Assembly (NCBI GenBank): GCA_963734865.1
Contig: CAVTIV010000018.1
Location: 148,900 to 212,899, forward strand
Direction: 5' to 3'
Origin: CBDCUW01 sp963734865
GTDB lineage: Bacteria > Planctomycetota > Planctomycetia > Pirellulales > Pirellulaceae
DNA length: 64,000 nucleotides
The translations under genes were made by a program, and so were the position numbers. Each line of letters begins with the position of its first letter. Within the stretch, counting starts at the first letter, position 1. The notes below the pieces were generated by a model. The model was not told the DNA's origin. It searched no databases and was given only the letters and a program-made list of their open reading frames with translations. Below are positions 46,458-55,425 of this stretch, piece by piece.

Positions 46458-47519
46458 TCAGTGCAGAGCTCTCAAGGCAACCGCTTTGCGGGGCTCGCTC
46501 CTGACAAAATAGCGCTGACCTTCGCTGACAATATCCGTATGCCATTGAGAGGAAAGCTCCTGTAAATGGGAAATAACCTGCTCGCCGCGCAGACCCTTCA
46601 ACAGGGCGGGCTGAAAATGCACCTCGGCATTTTTCACGTTCAGGGGGAAGAGCTCGACCTGCAGAACCTCGCGGTCAAAAACGATCCTGGCGATCACACT
46701 GGTATCGGCATTCCCGCTCATGCTGCCAAAGGTATAATTGCCGAGACTATAAAGAATGAGTCGTCCCTTGTAACGTTCGATCCCCTGCAGAACATGGGGA
46801 TGATGACCGACCACCACGTCCGCACCTAAATCGATGGCCATGCGGGCGACACAAACCTGATAGGATTTGGGAAATGTTGCACCTTCAGCTCCCCAATGAA
46901 AAGAAACCACCACATAATCGGCAAGACCTTTTGCTTTTTTAATATCTTGCGTAAAAGAGCGAGGGTACCCCGGAGCCGCGCCGGGGCTGTCGGGTCCGGC
47001 ATAAAATTCTTTCGGATGGGTGAGAGAATAGGCCAGGAACGCGATTTTCTTCCCATGTCTTTCAATCACAACAGGCTTTCTCGCCTCGGCAAGATTCCTG
47101 CCGGCACCGGTAAAAAGTATATTTCCATTTTTCAGGTTTTTACAGGTTTCTGCCAGCCCCTGGGCACCAAAGTCCATAATGTGGTTATTCGCCAGGGTCA
47201 GCACCGAGAAGCCGGCCTTGCGAATCGCCATCGCCGCTTTCGGGTCTGCCTTGAAGCGATATTTCTTATCGGTGAACTCCTGTCCCGTTCGGGCAATGGG
47301 TGTTTCAAGGTTTCCGAGCGCTATGTCGGAAGCCTGAAGAATCGAGGCTGTTGCTGCAAAAGGGTATTCATAGCCCACACGGGACAACGTCTCGCTAGCA
47401 TTGCCGGCAAGCATTATATCGCCCACGACGGTAAGTACCAATTTCTCCGCTTCCGCTGGAACGGGTGAAACCAAAAACAGGACACAAGCGAATAAAATGG
47501 TAAAATTGAAACCTCTCAC
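46458..47519 (-). CDS. CapA-family (poly-gamma-glutamate synthesis-like) exported metallophosphatase
   Basis: The protein has a signal peptide (FTILFACVLFLVSPVPAEAE) and the PGA_cap calcineurin-like fold: VVGDIMLAGNA, IALGNLETPIA, VLTLANNHIMDFG, VVSFHWGAEG and VVGHHPHVLQGIE, which supply metal ligands. CapA-like proteins are linked to capsule or cell-surface polymer metabolism, but many stand alone, as here, and their role is open. I use the GTG at 47519. A GTG at 47525 is equally possible, and a longer frame to 47732 would overlap the divergent serS coding region. Confidence 0.82.
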   Translation of the reverse strand: MRGFNFTILFACVLFLVSPVPAEAEKLVLTVVGDIMLAGNASETLSRVGYEYPFAATASILQASDIALGNLETPIARTGQEFTDKKYRFKADPKAAMAIRKAGFSVLTLANNHIMDFGAQGLAETCKNLKNGNILFTGAGRNLAEARKPVVIERHGKKIAFLAYSLTHPKEFYAGPDSPGAAPGYPRSFTQDIKKAKGLADYVVVSFHWGAEGATFPKSYQVCVARMAIDLGADVVVGHHPHVLQGIERYKGRLILYSLGNYTFGSMSGNADTSVIARIVFDREVLQVELFPLNVKNAEVHFQPALLKGLRGEQVISHLQELSSQWHTDIVSEGQRYFVRSEPRKAVALRALH

Positions 47520-47628
47520 GAGCACTCCACACCAACGCACAAGAAAATATCTGAAAAAATGTTTGACTATTCTCCACTCAAGTGCTAGAAAATATAGCTT
47601 TGTTTTAGCAAATGTAAAGGTCTTTTCC

Positions 47629-48897
47629 ATGCTCGACGTCAAATATCTCAGAGAAAACCTGGAAGATGCAGAAGCCCGCCTCGCGACACGTGGTGGTGCC
47701 GTCAATCTTTCCGGTTTCAGGCAGTGCGACACGCGTCGTCGCGAGATCCTTCAGGAAAGCGAAGGACTGAAAGCACTCCGGAACAAGGTCTCTGGGGAAA
47801 TAAGCCGAATCAAGGACAAAAGCCAGGCGCAGGACCAGATGGCGGAAATGCGGGAAGTCTCACAGCGCATCAAGGCACTGGACGACACACTGAGGGAAAT
47901 CGAAGAGGAGTTGCAGGAAATCCTGCTGACCACTCCCAACCTTCCCCATGCAACCACGCCGATCGGCTCATCCGAAGCAGACAACGTCGAAATCAGAAAA
48001 TGGGGAAAAACGCCCAGTTTCACCTTCGAGCCCAAGCCACACTGGGAAATCGGCGAAAGCCTGGACATTCTCGATTTCGAGCGGGGAGCAAAGCTTACCG
48101 GCGCCCGCTTCACCTTGTGCAAAGGTGCGGGAGCCCGACTGGAACGCGCCCTGATCAATTTCATGCTTGATCTGCACACCGGCAAGCACAATTATGTTGA
48201 AATGCTTCCACCCTTTATGGTAAACAGGGAAAGCATGACTGGCACCGGTCAGTTGCCAAAATTCGAGGAAGACCTTTTCGGCCTGAACGGCCTTGATTAT
48301 TTCCTGATTCCAACTGCTGAAGTACCGGTAACCAACATTCATCGCGGCGAGATCCTGAAAGCTTCCGACCTGCCGCTCTATTACACAGCTTATACACCCT
48401 GCTTCCGGAAAGAAGCGGGTTCATATGGCAAAGACACGCGGGGATACATCAGGCAGCACCAGTTCAACAAGGTCGAGCTGGTCAAGTTCACCCGTCCCGA
48501 GGATTCTTACCGGGAACTGGAACTCCTGCTGGAAAATGCGGAAAAAGTGCTCCAACTGCTGAATCTTCCCTATCGGGTTGTCGAGCTCTGTACCGCTGAC
48601 CTGGGATTTTCCGCTGCAAAGACTTTTGATATTGAAGTATGGCTGCCGTCCCAGAATACCTACCGGGAAATATCTTCCTGTAGTAATTTTGAGGACTTCC
48701 AGGCCCGCAGGGCAGCCATTCGTTTCAGGGAAAGCGAAAAAGGCAAGCCGGAGTTTCTGCACACACTGAACGGTTCGGGCCTTGCGGTCGGCAGGACGGT
48801 CGTGGCCATCCTGGAAAATTACCAGCAGGCAGACGGGACGGTGCTGATTCCCGAAGCGCTCCGTTCATATATGGGCGGAATGGAAAAGATCGGCTAG
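47629..48897 (+). CDS. serS: seryl-tRNA synthetase
   Basis: The 422-residue class II synthetase charges tRNA-Ser. The N-terminal coiled-coil arm (about residues 28-105) binds the long variable arm of tRNA-Ser. Motif 2 is YYTAYTPCFRKEAGSYGKD followed by TRGYIRQHQFNKVELVKF. Motif 3 is LAVGRTVVAILENYQQADG. I use the ATG at 47629 (MLDVKYLRENLED), the family's standard start, with a purine-rich site before it. The two tRNA-Ser genes immediately downstream make a substrate-enzyme cluster typical of Geobacter relatives. Confidence 0.97.
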   Translation: MLDVKYLRENLEDAEARLATRGGAVNLSGFRQCDTRRREILQESEGLKALRNKVSGEISRIKDKSQAQDQMAEMREVSQRIKALDDTLREIEEELQEILLTTPNLPHATTPIGSSEADNVEIRKWGKTPSFTFEPKPHWEIGESLDILDFERGAKLTGARFTLCKGAGARLERALINFMLDLHTGKHNYVEMLPPFMVNRESMTGTGQLPKFEEDLFGLNGLDYFLIPTAEVPVTNIHRGEILKASDLPLYYTAYTPCFRKEAGSYGKDTRGYIRQHQFNKVELVKFTRPEDSYRELELLLENAEKVLQLLNLPYRVVELCTADLGFSAAKTFDIEVWLPSQNTYREISSCSNFEDFQARRAAIRFRESEKGKPEFLHTLNGSGLAVGRTVVAILENYQQADGTVLIPEALRSYMGGMEKIG

Positions 48898-48903
48898 GAT
48901 TTC

Positions 48904-48989
48904 GGAGGGATGGCCGAGTGGCTTAAGGCGGCGGTCTTGAAAACCGTTGAACGAAAGTTCCGTGGGTTCAAATCCTACTCCCTCCGCCA
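48904..48989 (+). tRNA. tRNA-Ser (anticodon TGA)
   Basis: The gene starts GGAGGGATGGCCGAG. The acceptor stem GGAGGGA pairs with TCCCTCC near the 3' end, and GCCA follows. The anticodon loop CTTGAAA has TGA at 48938-48940. The long variable arm of class II tRNAs is present. It is 6 bp after serS. Confidence 0.95.
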
Positions 48990-49076
48990 TATTTACTGTT
49001 TCAAAGTAGTACGATCAAGGTTCCTGATTTCACGTCGACTGCAAACTTTACCCTCGGACAGCGAACCAGGATTTCA

Positions 49077-49169
49077 GGAGAGATGGCCGAGTAGGTCGAA
49101 GGCGCTCGCCTGCTAAGCGAGTATACTGGGAAACCGGTATCGAGGGTTCGAATCCCTCTCTCTCCGCCA
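49077..49169 (+). tRNA. tRNA-Ser (anticodon GCT)
   Basis: The gene starts GGAGAGATGGCCGAG and ends TCTCTCCGCCA. The anticodon loop CTGCTAA has GCT at 49112-49114. The variable arm is long (about 20 nt). CCA is encoded. Confidence 0.95.
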
Positions 49170-49213
49170 TAACAAACCGGTCCGGTAACTACCGGCATTC
49201 CGTGGAGGATTGA

Positions 49214-49705
49214 ATGAAGAATATTTTCAAGGTAGTCGCGATACTCGCCGTGGCAGCAATTGCTGTTGCCGGGTGCAAGAAAAAAGAAGAAAAACCTGCT
49301 GTTGAAGGCATGCCGCCCCATGCGATGATGGAGTCGAAGGAAAAGCCGGTTGTTGTTGTACCCGAATCGGAGAAAGGCAAGTGGAAAGCTGTCAAGATTG
49401 CCGTTACCGACAAAGATTCGAAAAAAAGCACCGAATACGATGTGGAAATCGGCAAATCCTTTCCCGTCCCCAACTCGGACCTGGTAGTTACGGTTGAAAA
49501 CTTCCTTCCCGACTTCACCATGGACGGAAATGTCAGGACATCGAAGTCCGATGAACCGAAAAATCCGGCAGCACAGGTAGTGATTACGGAAAATGGCAAG
49601 GAAATCTATAAAAACTGGCTCTTCATGGTTCTTCAGAGCCCCCATGCTTTCCAGCATTCCAAATACGACATTAAACTTGTCGGCTTTGTTCCCGCCGGTA
49701 AGTAA
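49214..49705 (+). CDS. DUF2155 lipoprotein
   Basis: The 163-residue protein has a lipoprotein signal ending in VAGC (about residue 21) and then a Lys/Glu linker. The DUF2155 domain includes YDVEIGKSFPVPNSDLVVTV, VENFLPDFTMDG and IYKNWLFMVLQSPHAFQHS. The family has no known function. It is common in Desulfuromonadales between serine and arginine tRNA genes, as here. A ribosome site (GTGGAGG) lies 8 bp before the ATG. Confidence 0.85.
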   Translation: MKNIFKVVAILAVAAIAVAGCKKKEEKPAVEGMPPHAMMESKEKPVVVVPESEKGKWKAVKIAVTDKDSKKSTEYDVEIGKSFPVPNSDLVVTVENFLPDFTMDGNVRTSKSDEPKNPAAQVVITENGKEIYKNWLFMVLQSPHAFQHSKYDIKLVGFVPAGK

Positions 49706-49711
49706 CAGCTT

Positions 49712-49788
49712 GCGCTTGTAGCTCAGCTGGATAGAGCAACGGACTACGAATCCGTAGGTCGGGAGTTCGAATCTCTCCAAGCGCGCCA
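49712..49788 (+). tRNA. tRNA-Arg (anticodon ACG)
   Basis: The gene starts GCGCTTGTAGCTCAG. The acceptor GCGCTTG pairs with CAAGCGC, then G and encoded CCA. The anticodon loop CTACGAA has ACG at 49746-49748. The T arm GGGAGTTCGAATCTCTC has normal geometry. Confidence 0.95.
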
Positions 49789-49797
49789 TTAAAAACA

Positions 49798-49836
49798 GGG
49801 AGTTAAGCATTAAGCTTAACTCCCTATTTTTATTTT
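49798..49836 (+). terminator. rho-independent terminator after tRNA-Arg
   Basis: A perfect 11-bp stem GGGAGTTAAGC/GCTTAACTCCC with loop ATTAA (49798-49824) is followed by TATTTTTATTTT. Confidence 0.92.
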
Positions 49837-50223
49837 AGGAGACGGTCACAGAACAGCCTGATTCCTCGAACCCCAAAGGATCGGCAGGGCCCACCCATCC
49901 TCGTGGTCTAGCGGTTGACTTCCTTCCAAAAGTGCCTTGCACCCATCTTCAAAAAAAATTGTATATTTAAAAAATCTATCGATACCAATAAAGATGCAAC
50001 TTCAGGATGTTTATGTATATAGTCAACCAAAACATCCAGATATTTAGTTTTTTGATATTATGGAGGCATGGCCGCGAATGCATACTGAATGAACATTTAC
50101 AATAAATAGCGATAAAAATATACCCTTGTTCATTCTTACCCCTTATTTGGTTGCTTGGCCAAACGACTTAAGACCTGCTGTGGAGAGAAGCAAAAACTGC
50201 CGTCTACGAATTATATGTTCATT
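49837..50223. other. AT-rich intergenic, no gene recognised
   Basis: The composition falls sharply from that of the flanking core genes. Short frames have no recognisable features. This is the left edge of the accessory stretch that extends to about 52.9 kb. Confidence 0.45.
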
Positions 50224-50824
50224 TCAAATTTCTTTTGGCAAGTCCAACCACAGTTCTCTTTTACTCTTATGCTTCTTCAGCCTTGTAACCACATTACTTA
50301 CCGGCGAGACGAAGATAGTATCGTATATAAATTCTCCAGCCTGAGAGTCCATGTCAAAAGCAAGCTGTTCTTTATCAATACCGAATTGGGCATTTACTCC
50401 TTTTGTGTTGCCTCGCGCATCTACTCGAATCCATGTATCATTACTTGAAAGATAGATACCATTGAAACCATGCAGCACGAGTTCATCATTTACGGGGGGA
50501 TCAAGCCGCAACACCTGATAACAAAAGCCGGTGGGGATACTGATTGCCCGTAATAAAGCCGCTAGAAGATGACTTTTAGAGAAGCAAACCCCTGTCCCAC
50601 GATGCAGCACTTCACTTGCAGAACATGTCACCGTATCAAGGCCGGCATCATTGGAATGGGGAATAGTATCTCGAACCCATTCATACAAGAGACGAGCTTT
50701 GTCAATTTCATGAGATATCGCCCGTGTGAGATGCGAGAGCTTTTTGAAGAACACATGGAGTCTCCCAGTCCACAATCATATCAGAGGCCAGATAATCTTC
50801 CATATTCTTTGATTCCAGATTCAT
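50224..50824 (-). CDS. transglutaminase-like protein, frameshifted
   Basis: The main frame has KARLLYEWVRDTIPHS, GTGVCFSKSHLLAALLRAIS (the catalytic Cys), LHGFNGIYL (His) and WIRVDARGN (Asp), the triad of transglutaminase-like cysteine hydrolases. The N-terminus is in another frame: MNLESKNMEDYLASDMIVDW followed by ETPCVLQK, starting at the ATG at 50824. One extra base near 50745 (run of five T on the plus strand) separates them. Corrected length is about 199 residues. These proteins act as proteases or amidases, with substrate unknown. The ATG is preceded 8 bp upstream by GTTACGT, a possible cassette boundary. Confidence 0.75.
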
Positions 50825-50928
50825 CACTTCCTCACGTAACAGTTCTGACCCTGGGTGCCGGAACGCGGAGCGTGGAGGCAATCGGCGTGCAGGGCCCAGT
50901 GAGCGGAAGTAAGGCTAATCGTCTTACG

Positions 50929-51405
50929 CTACTTATACTTGGCAACCAGTGCATCCTCAAGATTTACCAAATCACGAACACCAACGGGCCATTGAGTTCT
51001 ATCGCAAAAAATACCACCATCAATATCAAAGGAATGGATAGAGCTATCTTTTAAAATTTTTATAGTCATTCCCTGTGACCCCGTACAAGTCGGTTGGCCA
51101 GACGGAAGGACATTCCCGCTTTCGAACAACCTGTTGTCCGATATCACTTTCCGAACCGAGGTATAGTCAGAAAACTGAATCGACTTGGACCACCCGCCAA
51201 TAATTTGCCCGGACTGCGTTTGCGAGTAGTGGATAGAGGTTGAGTCGATTGATACGGTTGTGCTAATCGGATTTGGAGCAACGGTACCTTTGTCAACAAA
51301 AGTCACCTCTTGCATACCAGTACCCGTATTATTTTCATTACTGCCGCAACCCAATAAACAGGTGAATGCGATTAGAGCCAAAACAAACTTTTGAAAATGT
51401 TTCAT
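50929..51405 (-). CDS. hypothetical lipoprotein
   Basis: The 158-residue protein starts MKHFQKFVLALIAFTCLLGC, a lipoprotein signal. The rest is soluble, with a segment SDNRLFESGNVLPSGQPTCT and a pair of cysteines later on (TCTGSQG, GIFCDRTQW) that could form a disulfide. I do not recognise the family. A good ribosome site (GGAGG) precedes the ATG. It is the middle of three AT-rich, same-strand genes separated by palindromic spacers. Confidence 0.65.
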   Translation of the reverse strand: MKHFQKFVLALIAFTCLLGCGSNENNTGTGMQEVTFVDKGTVAPNPISTTVSIDSTSIHYSQTQSGQIIGGWSKSIQFSDYTSVRKVISDNRLFESGNVLPSGQPTCTGSQGMTIKILKDSSIHSFDIDGGIFCDRTQWPVGVRDLVNLEDALVAKYK

Positions 51406-51435
51406 TCCAGCCTCCGTTCATATTTTGATTTTTTC

Positions 51436-51498
51436 CGCTTACGGTGCAAGGCTGACCCACGGAGCGAAGAGGAGATGGGTCTAGCCGAGTGTTATGCG
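51436..51498 (-). repeat. attC-like imperfect palindrome
   Basis: Read on the minus strand, GCGCATAAC follows the stop of the membrane-protein gene. It is followed by GGCTAGACCCA, a 16-nt loop region, and TGGGTCAGCC. The arms at 51450-51459 and 51476-51486 pair except for one extra A, which would be an extrahelical base as in integron attC sites. The outer boxes pair poorly. No integrase gene is in the window. Confidence 0.4.
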
Positions 51499-52241
51499 CT
51501 TTTCTTCGATCTGCCAAAATAGGTTTTAGCCGGTTCAGTGTTCAGCCACCACAATAAAAATAACCCCAAAGCAGCTTCTGCTATTAATACGCTTGCTTGC
51601 AGAAAAGAATACTTTTTAATGCCATAAAGGTTTCCTAAAGACAGTAAAGAACCAATAATAACCAATATTCTTGCCCAATTATTGCCTTGCCAATAAAACC
51701 ATAAGAGTAAATAAGATATGGCTATTAGTACTATAAAAAGAAATATTTCAAAGCTAATATATTTTTGATTTGGGTCGTAGAATATCAGGCCTGATATATT
51801 GAATATGCACATCAGGATAGTGGTTTCTTTTAATCCTTTTGGCTTCACTAATTCGTTTTTGATAACAATGGCTTTCTTTATCTTTGTAGCTATAAAGTAT
51901 GTTAAAGCACCGATTGCAACTGAGATTATTTCAGACTTCAAGCTACCAAATACAATACTCGTTACGGTGTATTTCCTGTCGAGCGAATTCCAGTAGATCA
52001 ACATATAAATGGGCGTGAGAATTGCCCATACAGCCAATGACACTTTACCAAGGTGCCAAATGTCTACTCTTCCACTGAGATAGCAAAGGAACAGATAGCC
52101 AACAATAGAAGCATAGTGGTTCACAAATAATTTCAGGAGAATCGGAAGGCTATTCTCGAACGGTAGACTGAAGGCGGCAATCGCGAAGGAAATCACGATG
52201 ACGATCGCTGAGTCTTTCAAAAAATTTCTATTTGAATTCAT
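51492..52241 (-). CDS. hypothetical multi-pass membrane protein
   Basis: From the ATG at 52241 the protein has 249 residues, and an ATG at 52259 would add six. I count about seven to eight hydrophobic segments, for example DSAIVIVISFAIAAFSLPF, EIFLFIVLIAISYLLLWFYW and LIAEAALGLFLLWWL. No motif is recognisable and the family is unknown. It is AT-rich. It is flanked by GTTATGCG-type sequences on both sides (about 52250-52257 and 51491-51498), which suggests a mobile cassette. Confidence 0.65.
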   Translation of the reverse strand: MNSNRNFLKDSAIVIVISFAIAAFSLPFENSLPILLKLFVNHYASIVGYLFLCYLSGRVDIWHLGKVSLAVWAILTPIYMLIYWNSLDRKYTVTSIVFGSLKSEIISVAIGALTYFIATKIKKAIVIKNELVKPKGLKETTILMCIFNISGLIFYDPNQKYISFEIFLFIVLIAISYLLLWFYWQGNNWARILVIIGSLLSLGNLYGIKKYSFLQASVLIAEAALGLFLLWWLNTEPAKTYFGRSKKSA

Positions 52242-52261
52242 CTCTATCTTTTCTCGCATAA

Positions 52262-52900
52262 CTAGGGGATATACCGCATAGCTTTTAATTTTCTAATTAT
52301 TCTATTCCCGCCCGAAATCATCAAAATAATCCTGTTTCTGGGGCATATTCTGACGCACCTATGCAACATAATTCCCCCATATAGGCGGGATATACCGCAA
52401 CTGCATAAAAACGGAGATTTTTTGTTCGCACGCTTTGAGCAATTTCTGGTCATTATTTATTTCGCGATACGGCCACGCCCTGAACCGACAAGTGATGAAG
52501 GAAAGAAGTGAACAAGGCGATGAGACGCAAGCATTTTTCTCTAAATACTGAGAAGACTTATACAGGATTGAACAGGTTATATCAAGAGTGGTTAATGGGA
52601 AACGTTCAAATGAAATTGGCACTAATGATATGCGGAGTTTTCTTTCTTACCTAGCCATGGAAAAGAAAATGATTGCATCGACGCAAAAGCTGACTCTGAA
52701 TTTCGTTCTATTCCTGTTTCAACATGGTAAAACAGCAGGCTGTGAATCTGGATGCTGTCAGGGGCCAGATTTATGCGAAAACTCCTCGCTGTGTTTTCTC
52801 CGTAAGAAGTCAATCAGGTCTTCAGCACAATGTGGCTGATGACCATGCTAAGGTACGCTGGGCGTTTGCACCTTGCGGAATCTCACCAAGTGCACCAATA
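52262..52900. other. AT-rich stretch without a recognised gene; short repeat
   Basis: GGGATATACCGCA occurs twice, at 52266-52278 and 52387-52399, 121 bp apart in the same orientation. Several overlapping short frames exist on both strands. None has a plausible start, domain or composition. The region may be a decayed cassette or the tail of an earlier element. Confidence 0.5.
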
Positions 52901-52935
52901 AAAAAGGACCCAGACTTCTTGCCTGGGTCCTTTTT
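52901..52935. terminator. rho-independent terminator
   Basis: The stem GGACCCAG/CTGGGTCC (52906-52913 and 52923-52930) is preceded by A-rich sequence and followed by TTTTT. It can act in both directions. On the minus strand it lies about 70 bp after the yhdH-type gene and would end the aco-locus transcript. Confidence 0.88.
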
Positions 52936-53006
52936 CAGGTAAATTTCTAATCAGAATAAAACAATTCCGATCGATGTCGAAATTTCATCGCGAAGGAATA
53001 CTGCCA

Positions 53007-54011
53007 TCAACTTTCCAGCAGATTTACGATAATGCGCCCTCGTATCCCGCCCGACAGGATCAACGGAATCTTTTCTTCCAATTGCTGGAGAGTGCACTCC
53101 TCGGCAATCGCATCCAAGTTGTCGAGTTTCCATTCCTGCGCAAGCTTTTCCCAGACCAGGCGACGCGGGGCCATGGGGCACTGCACCGAATCTACACCCA
53201 GCAGGCTGACTCCGCGCAGGATGAACGGCAGGACATTCAGCGGCAAATCCAGGGATCCGACCAATCCGCAGCAGGTCACCGTGCCGTCATAGCGAGTCGA
53301 CTTGATTGCGGCAGCAAGCATCTCACCGCCAACAACGTCAACAACGCCCGCCCACCGTTCTTCCATCAAGGGCTTGTCAGCTCCGTCCAGAATCTCCTCC
53401 CTGCCGATCACTGACGCGGCACCAAGTCCGAGGAGATACTCTTTTTCCGCTTCCTTGCCGGTTGCGGCGACTACCCGATAACCGGCCTTTGCCAGAATTG
53501 CCACGGCCACACTTCCCACACCTCCTGTCGCTCCGGTAACAAGAATATCGCCGTCCTTAGCCTGCACCCCGTTTCCGGTCAGCTTCCGGATCATCATACC
53601 GGCGGTCAGGCCCGCGGTACCAAGGATCATACTTTCTTTCAGGGAGAGACCTTCCGGCAGTGGCACTGTCCACGCCGCCGGGACACGAATGTACTGGCCA
53701 AAGGCACCGGGAGTGTCCATACCAAGGTCATAACTGGTCACTATCACCTTGTCGCCCGGGGTAAAGGTGCTGACTGAGGACTCGACCACTTCACCAGCCG
53801 CATCGATACCCGGTGTCTGAGGATACTTTTTTACTATGCCGAATTGGCCGGTGGCAGCAAGAGCGTCCTTGTAATTCAGTGAAGAATAGTGGACCTTTAC
53901 CAGGAGATCTCCTGCGGGCAAGTCTGCAATGGTGCGGGTACCAACGGTACTGGTGAACTTATTCGGCTCGCTCTCTTCAACAATAAATGCGGCAAAAGTA
54001 TTCTTGGTCAT
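53007..54011 (-). CDS. YhdH/YhfP-type NADPH quinone/acryloyl-CoA-like reductase
   Basis: The 334-residue MDR oxidoreductase lacks zinc ligands. It contains VKVHYSSLNYKDALAATGQF and PQTPGIDAAGEVVES, the YhdH-type signature. The NADPH-binding region is ILVTGATGGVGSVAVAILAK, followed by YDGTVTCCGLVGS. YhdH-like enzymes reduce quinones or acryloyl-CoA-type enones. I use the ATG at 54011 with AAGGGG upstream. The longer frame from 54074 overlaps the regulator stop. As the last gene of the aco block, it may handle a reactive by-product of diketone metabolism, which is inference. Confidence 0.88.
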   Translation of the reverse strand: MTKNTFAAFIVEESEPNKFTSTVGTRTIADLPAGDLLVKVHYSSLNYKDALAATGQFGIVKKYPQTPGIDAAGEVVESSVSTFTPGDKVIVTSYDLGMDTPGAFGQYIRVPAAWTVPLPEGLSLKESMILGTAGLTAGMMIRKLTGNGVQAKDGDILVTGATGGVGSVAVAILAKAGYRVVAATGKEAEKEYLLGLGAASVIGREEILDGADKPLMEERWAGVVDVVGGEMLAAAIKSTRYDGTVTCCGLVGSLDLPLNVLPFILRGVSLLGVDSVQCPMAPRRLVWEKLAQEWKLDNLDAIAEECTLQQLEEKIPLILSGGIRGRIIVNLLES

Positions 54012-54070
54012 TGAGGGTAACCCCTTTCGATTGAGACGTAAAATTTCTCCCGCTGCCGTTCTCTCTCCTT

Positions 54071-54631
54071 TCATACTGCATCAATTCGCATTACTGTTGC
54101 CCGGGAAAAGTCTATCGGATTTACCCCTATCATGAGGGTGTTATCAAAATAGACGCTGTCACCAGGCTCTACGATATACGTTTTACCATTCCTGCTAATC
54201 GCCGCTTTTCCGGCAATGATATAGAGAAATGTCTCTCCTTTACCTTTTGTCGTTGGCGTAATACTAAAACTGGATCGTAGATCAAGTACCGAACAATTCA
54301 ACCTTGTCCCGGATTCGGGCGACATCAATGAATAGCAATAATTCTGACTTTTGGGACTTCGATACGCGGAGAGATTTTCGTGGCACTTGGCAAGGTTGCG
54401 GAAAATTTTGTAGCGTGGCTTTTCATCGCTGCCTTCAAATAAACTGCCCAGCCGTATCTGAAAATAGGAGGCGAGTTTCGTCAAGGTTTTCAGGCTGGGC
54501 GTCACGTTGCCGTTTTCTATCCGAGACAGCAAAGGCACGGAAACTCCCGTCTTTTCAGCCACAAACTGCAGTGTCAGATTCCTCGTTTTTCGCAGGTTTT
54601 TTAATTGTGGTCCGATAGTGTATTCAATCAT
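54071..54631 (-). CDS. XRE-cupin transcriptional regulator
   Basis: From the ATG at 54631 the protein has 186 residues. The N-terminal Cro/CI-type helix-turn-helix covers about residues 8-62 (LKNLRKTRNLTLQFVAEKTG, SVPLLSRIENGNVTPSLKTL). The C-terminal cupin sensor covers about residues 105-180 (ETFLYIIAGKAAI, YIVEPGDSVYFDN). Such two-domain proteins bind small carbon or nitrogen metabolites and control neighbouring catabolic genes. It lies between lipB (65 bp upstream) and yhdH, and is the only regulator in the aco locus seen here. No AcoR-type sigma-54 activator is in the window. Confidence 0.88.
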   Translation of the reverse strand: MIEYTIGPQLKNLRKTRNLTLQFVAEKTGVSVPLLSRIENGNVTPSLKTLTKLASYFQIRLGSLFEGSDEKPRYKIFRNLAKCHENLSAYRSPKSQNYCYSLMSPESGTRLNCSVLDLRSSFSITPTTKGKGETFLYIIAGKAAISRNGKTYIVEPGDSVYFDNTLMIGVNPIDFSRATVMRIDAV

Positions 54632-54695
54632 TCGTGTAACGCTTCTTTCCCGCTCTGCGCCCCTCATTGCGGGAGAGCACCAACATCCCGGAAAG

Positions 54696-55343
54696 TCAGG
54701 CTTCCTCGCAGCGCTTCGCGGATTGTATGAACGGTTGCCAGGTATCCAACAGAGTCTCGAATCGTTCGGCAATACATGCCGAAACGTCCTGGAGCGACAC
54801 CTTCGTCCCGCAAACTGATTCCAGCGAAGCAATGGGGCACTGTGAAATTCCGCAGGGATGAATCCTGAGGAATGCACCAAGATCATTGTTCACGTTAAGA
54901 GCAAACCCGTGCATGGTAACCCAGCGACGCACACCAACGCCGATAGCTGCCAACTTTCCGGAGTCCGTCCAGACACCGGTACGACCCTCCACCCTATACG
55001 CTGCGACATTGAAATCCGCAGCAGTCTGAATCAGCAGTTCTTCCAGGAAGCGAAGATGAAGACGCAGATCCTTTCCCCGCAAGCCCAGGTTGAGTATCGG
55101 GTAACCGACCAGCTGGCCGGGAGCATGACAGGTCACATCACCACCCCGATGCACACGCACCACCTCCACCGAAGGATCGAGGATATTAGCGTCGCAGCCA
55201 CTCCGTCCCATTGTATAGACCAGTGGATGCTCCAGCAGCAGCAATGTCTCCCGGAGCGGATCGCCATGCACCTCGGAGGCCAGCTCCTCCTGCAGCCGGA
55301 AGGCTTCCTGGTACGCGATCAGTCCCAACTCTTGTATCATCAT
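54696..55343 (-). CDS. lipB: octanoyltransferase (lipoyl synthesis)
   Basis: LipB moves octanoate from acyl carrier protein to lipoyl domains. Motifs present are RGGDVTCHAPGQLVGYPILN (family RGGxxTxHxPGQ), the catalytic Lys in SGKLAAIGVGVRRWVTMHGF, and the catalytic Cys in IHPCGISQCPIASLE. I use the ATG at 55343, giving 215 residues. The frame open back to 55418 begins with a Pro/Gly-rich stretch that does not look like LipB. It lies directly after the E3 gene and, with lipA, forms a lipoylation pair inside the acetoin dehydrogenase locus. Confidence 0.92.
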   Translation of the reverse strand: MMIQELGLIAYQEAFRLQEELASEVHGDPLRETLLLLEHPLVYTMGRSGCDANILDPSVEVVRVHRGGDVTCHAPGQLVGYPILNLGLRGKDLRLHLRFLEELLIQTAADFNVAAYRVEGRTGVWTDSGKLAAIGVGVRRWVTMHGFALNVNNDLGAFLRIHPCGISQCPIASLESVCGTKVSLQDVSACIAERFETLLDTWQPFIQSAKRCEEA

Positions 55344-55425
55344 CTCAGGTTTTCCATTTCCTTGAGTTGGCGCATCTCCTCCGGCACTGTCCAGGCATAC
55401 CGGAGGAGATGGAGCCACTTTGACA

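Noticed and set aside
52460..52900. Small protein genes in the AT-rich stretch
   Set aside because: Several frames of 60-90 codons overlap on both strands. None has a ribosome site, signal peptide or recognisable sequence.
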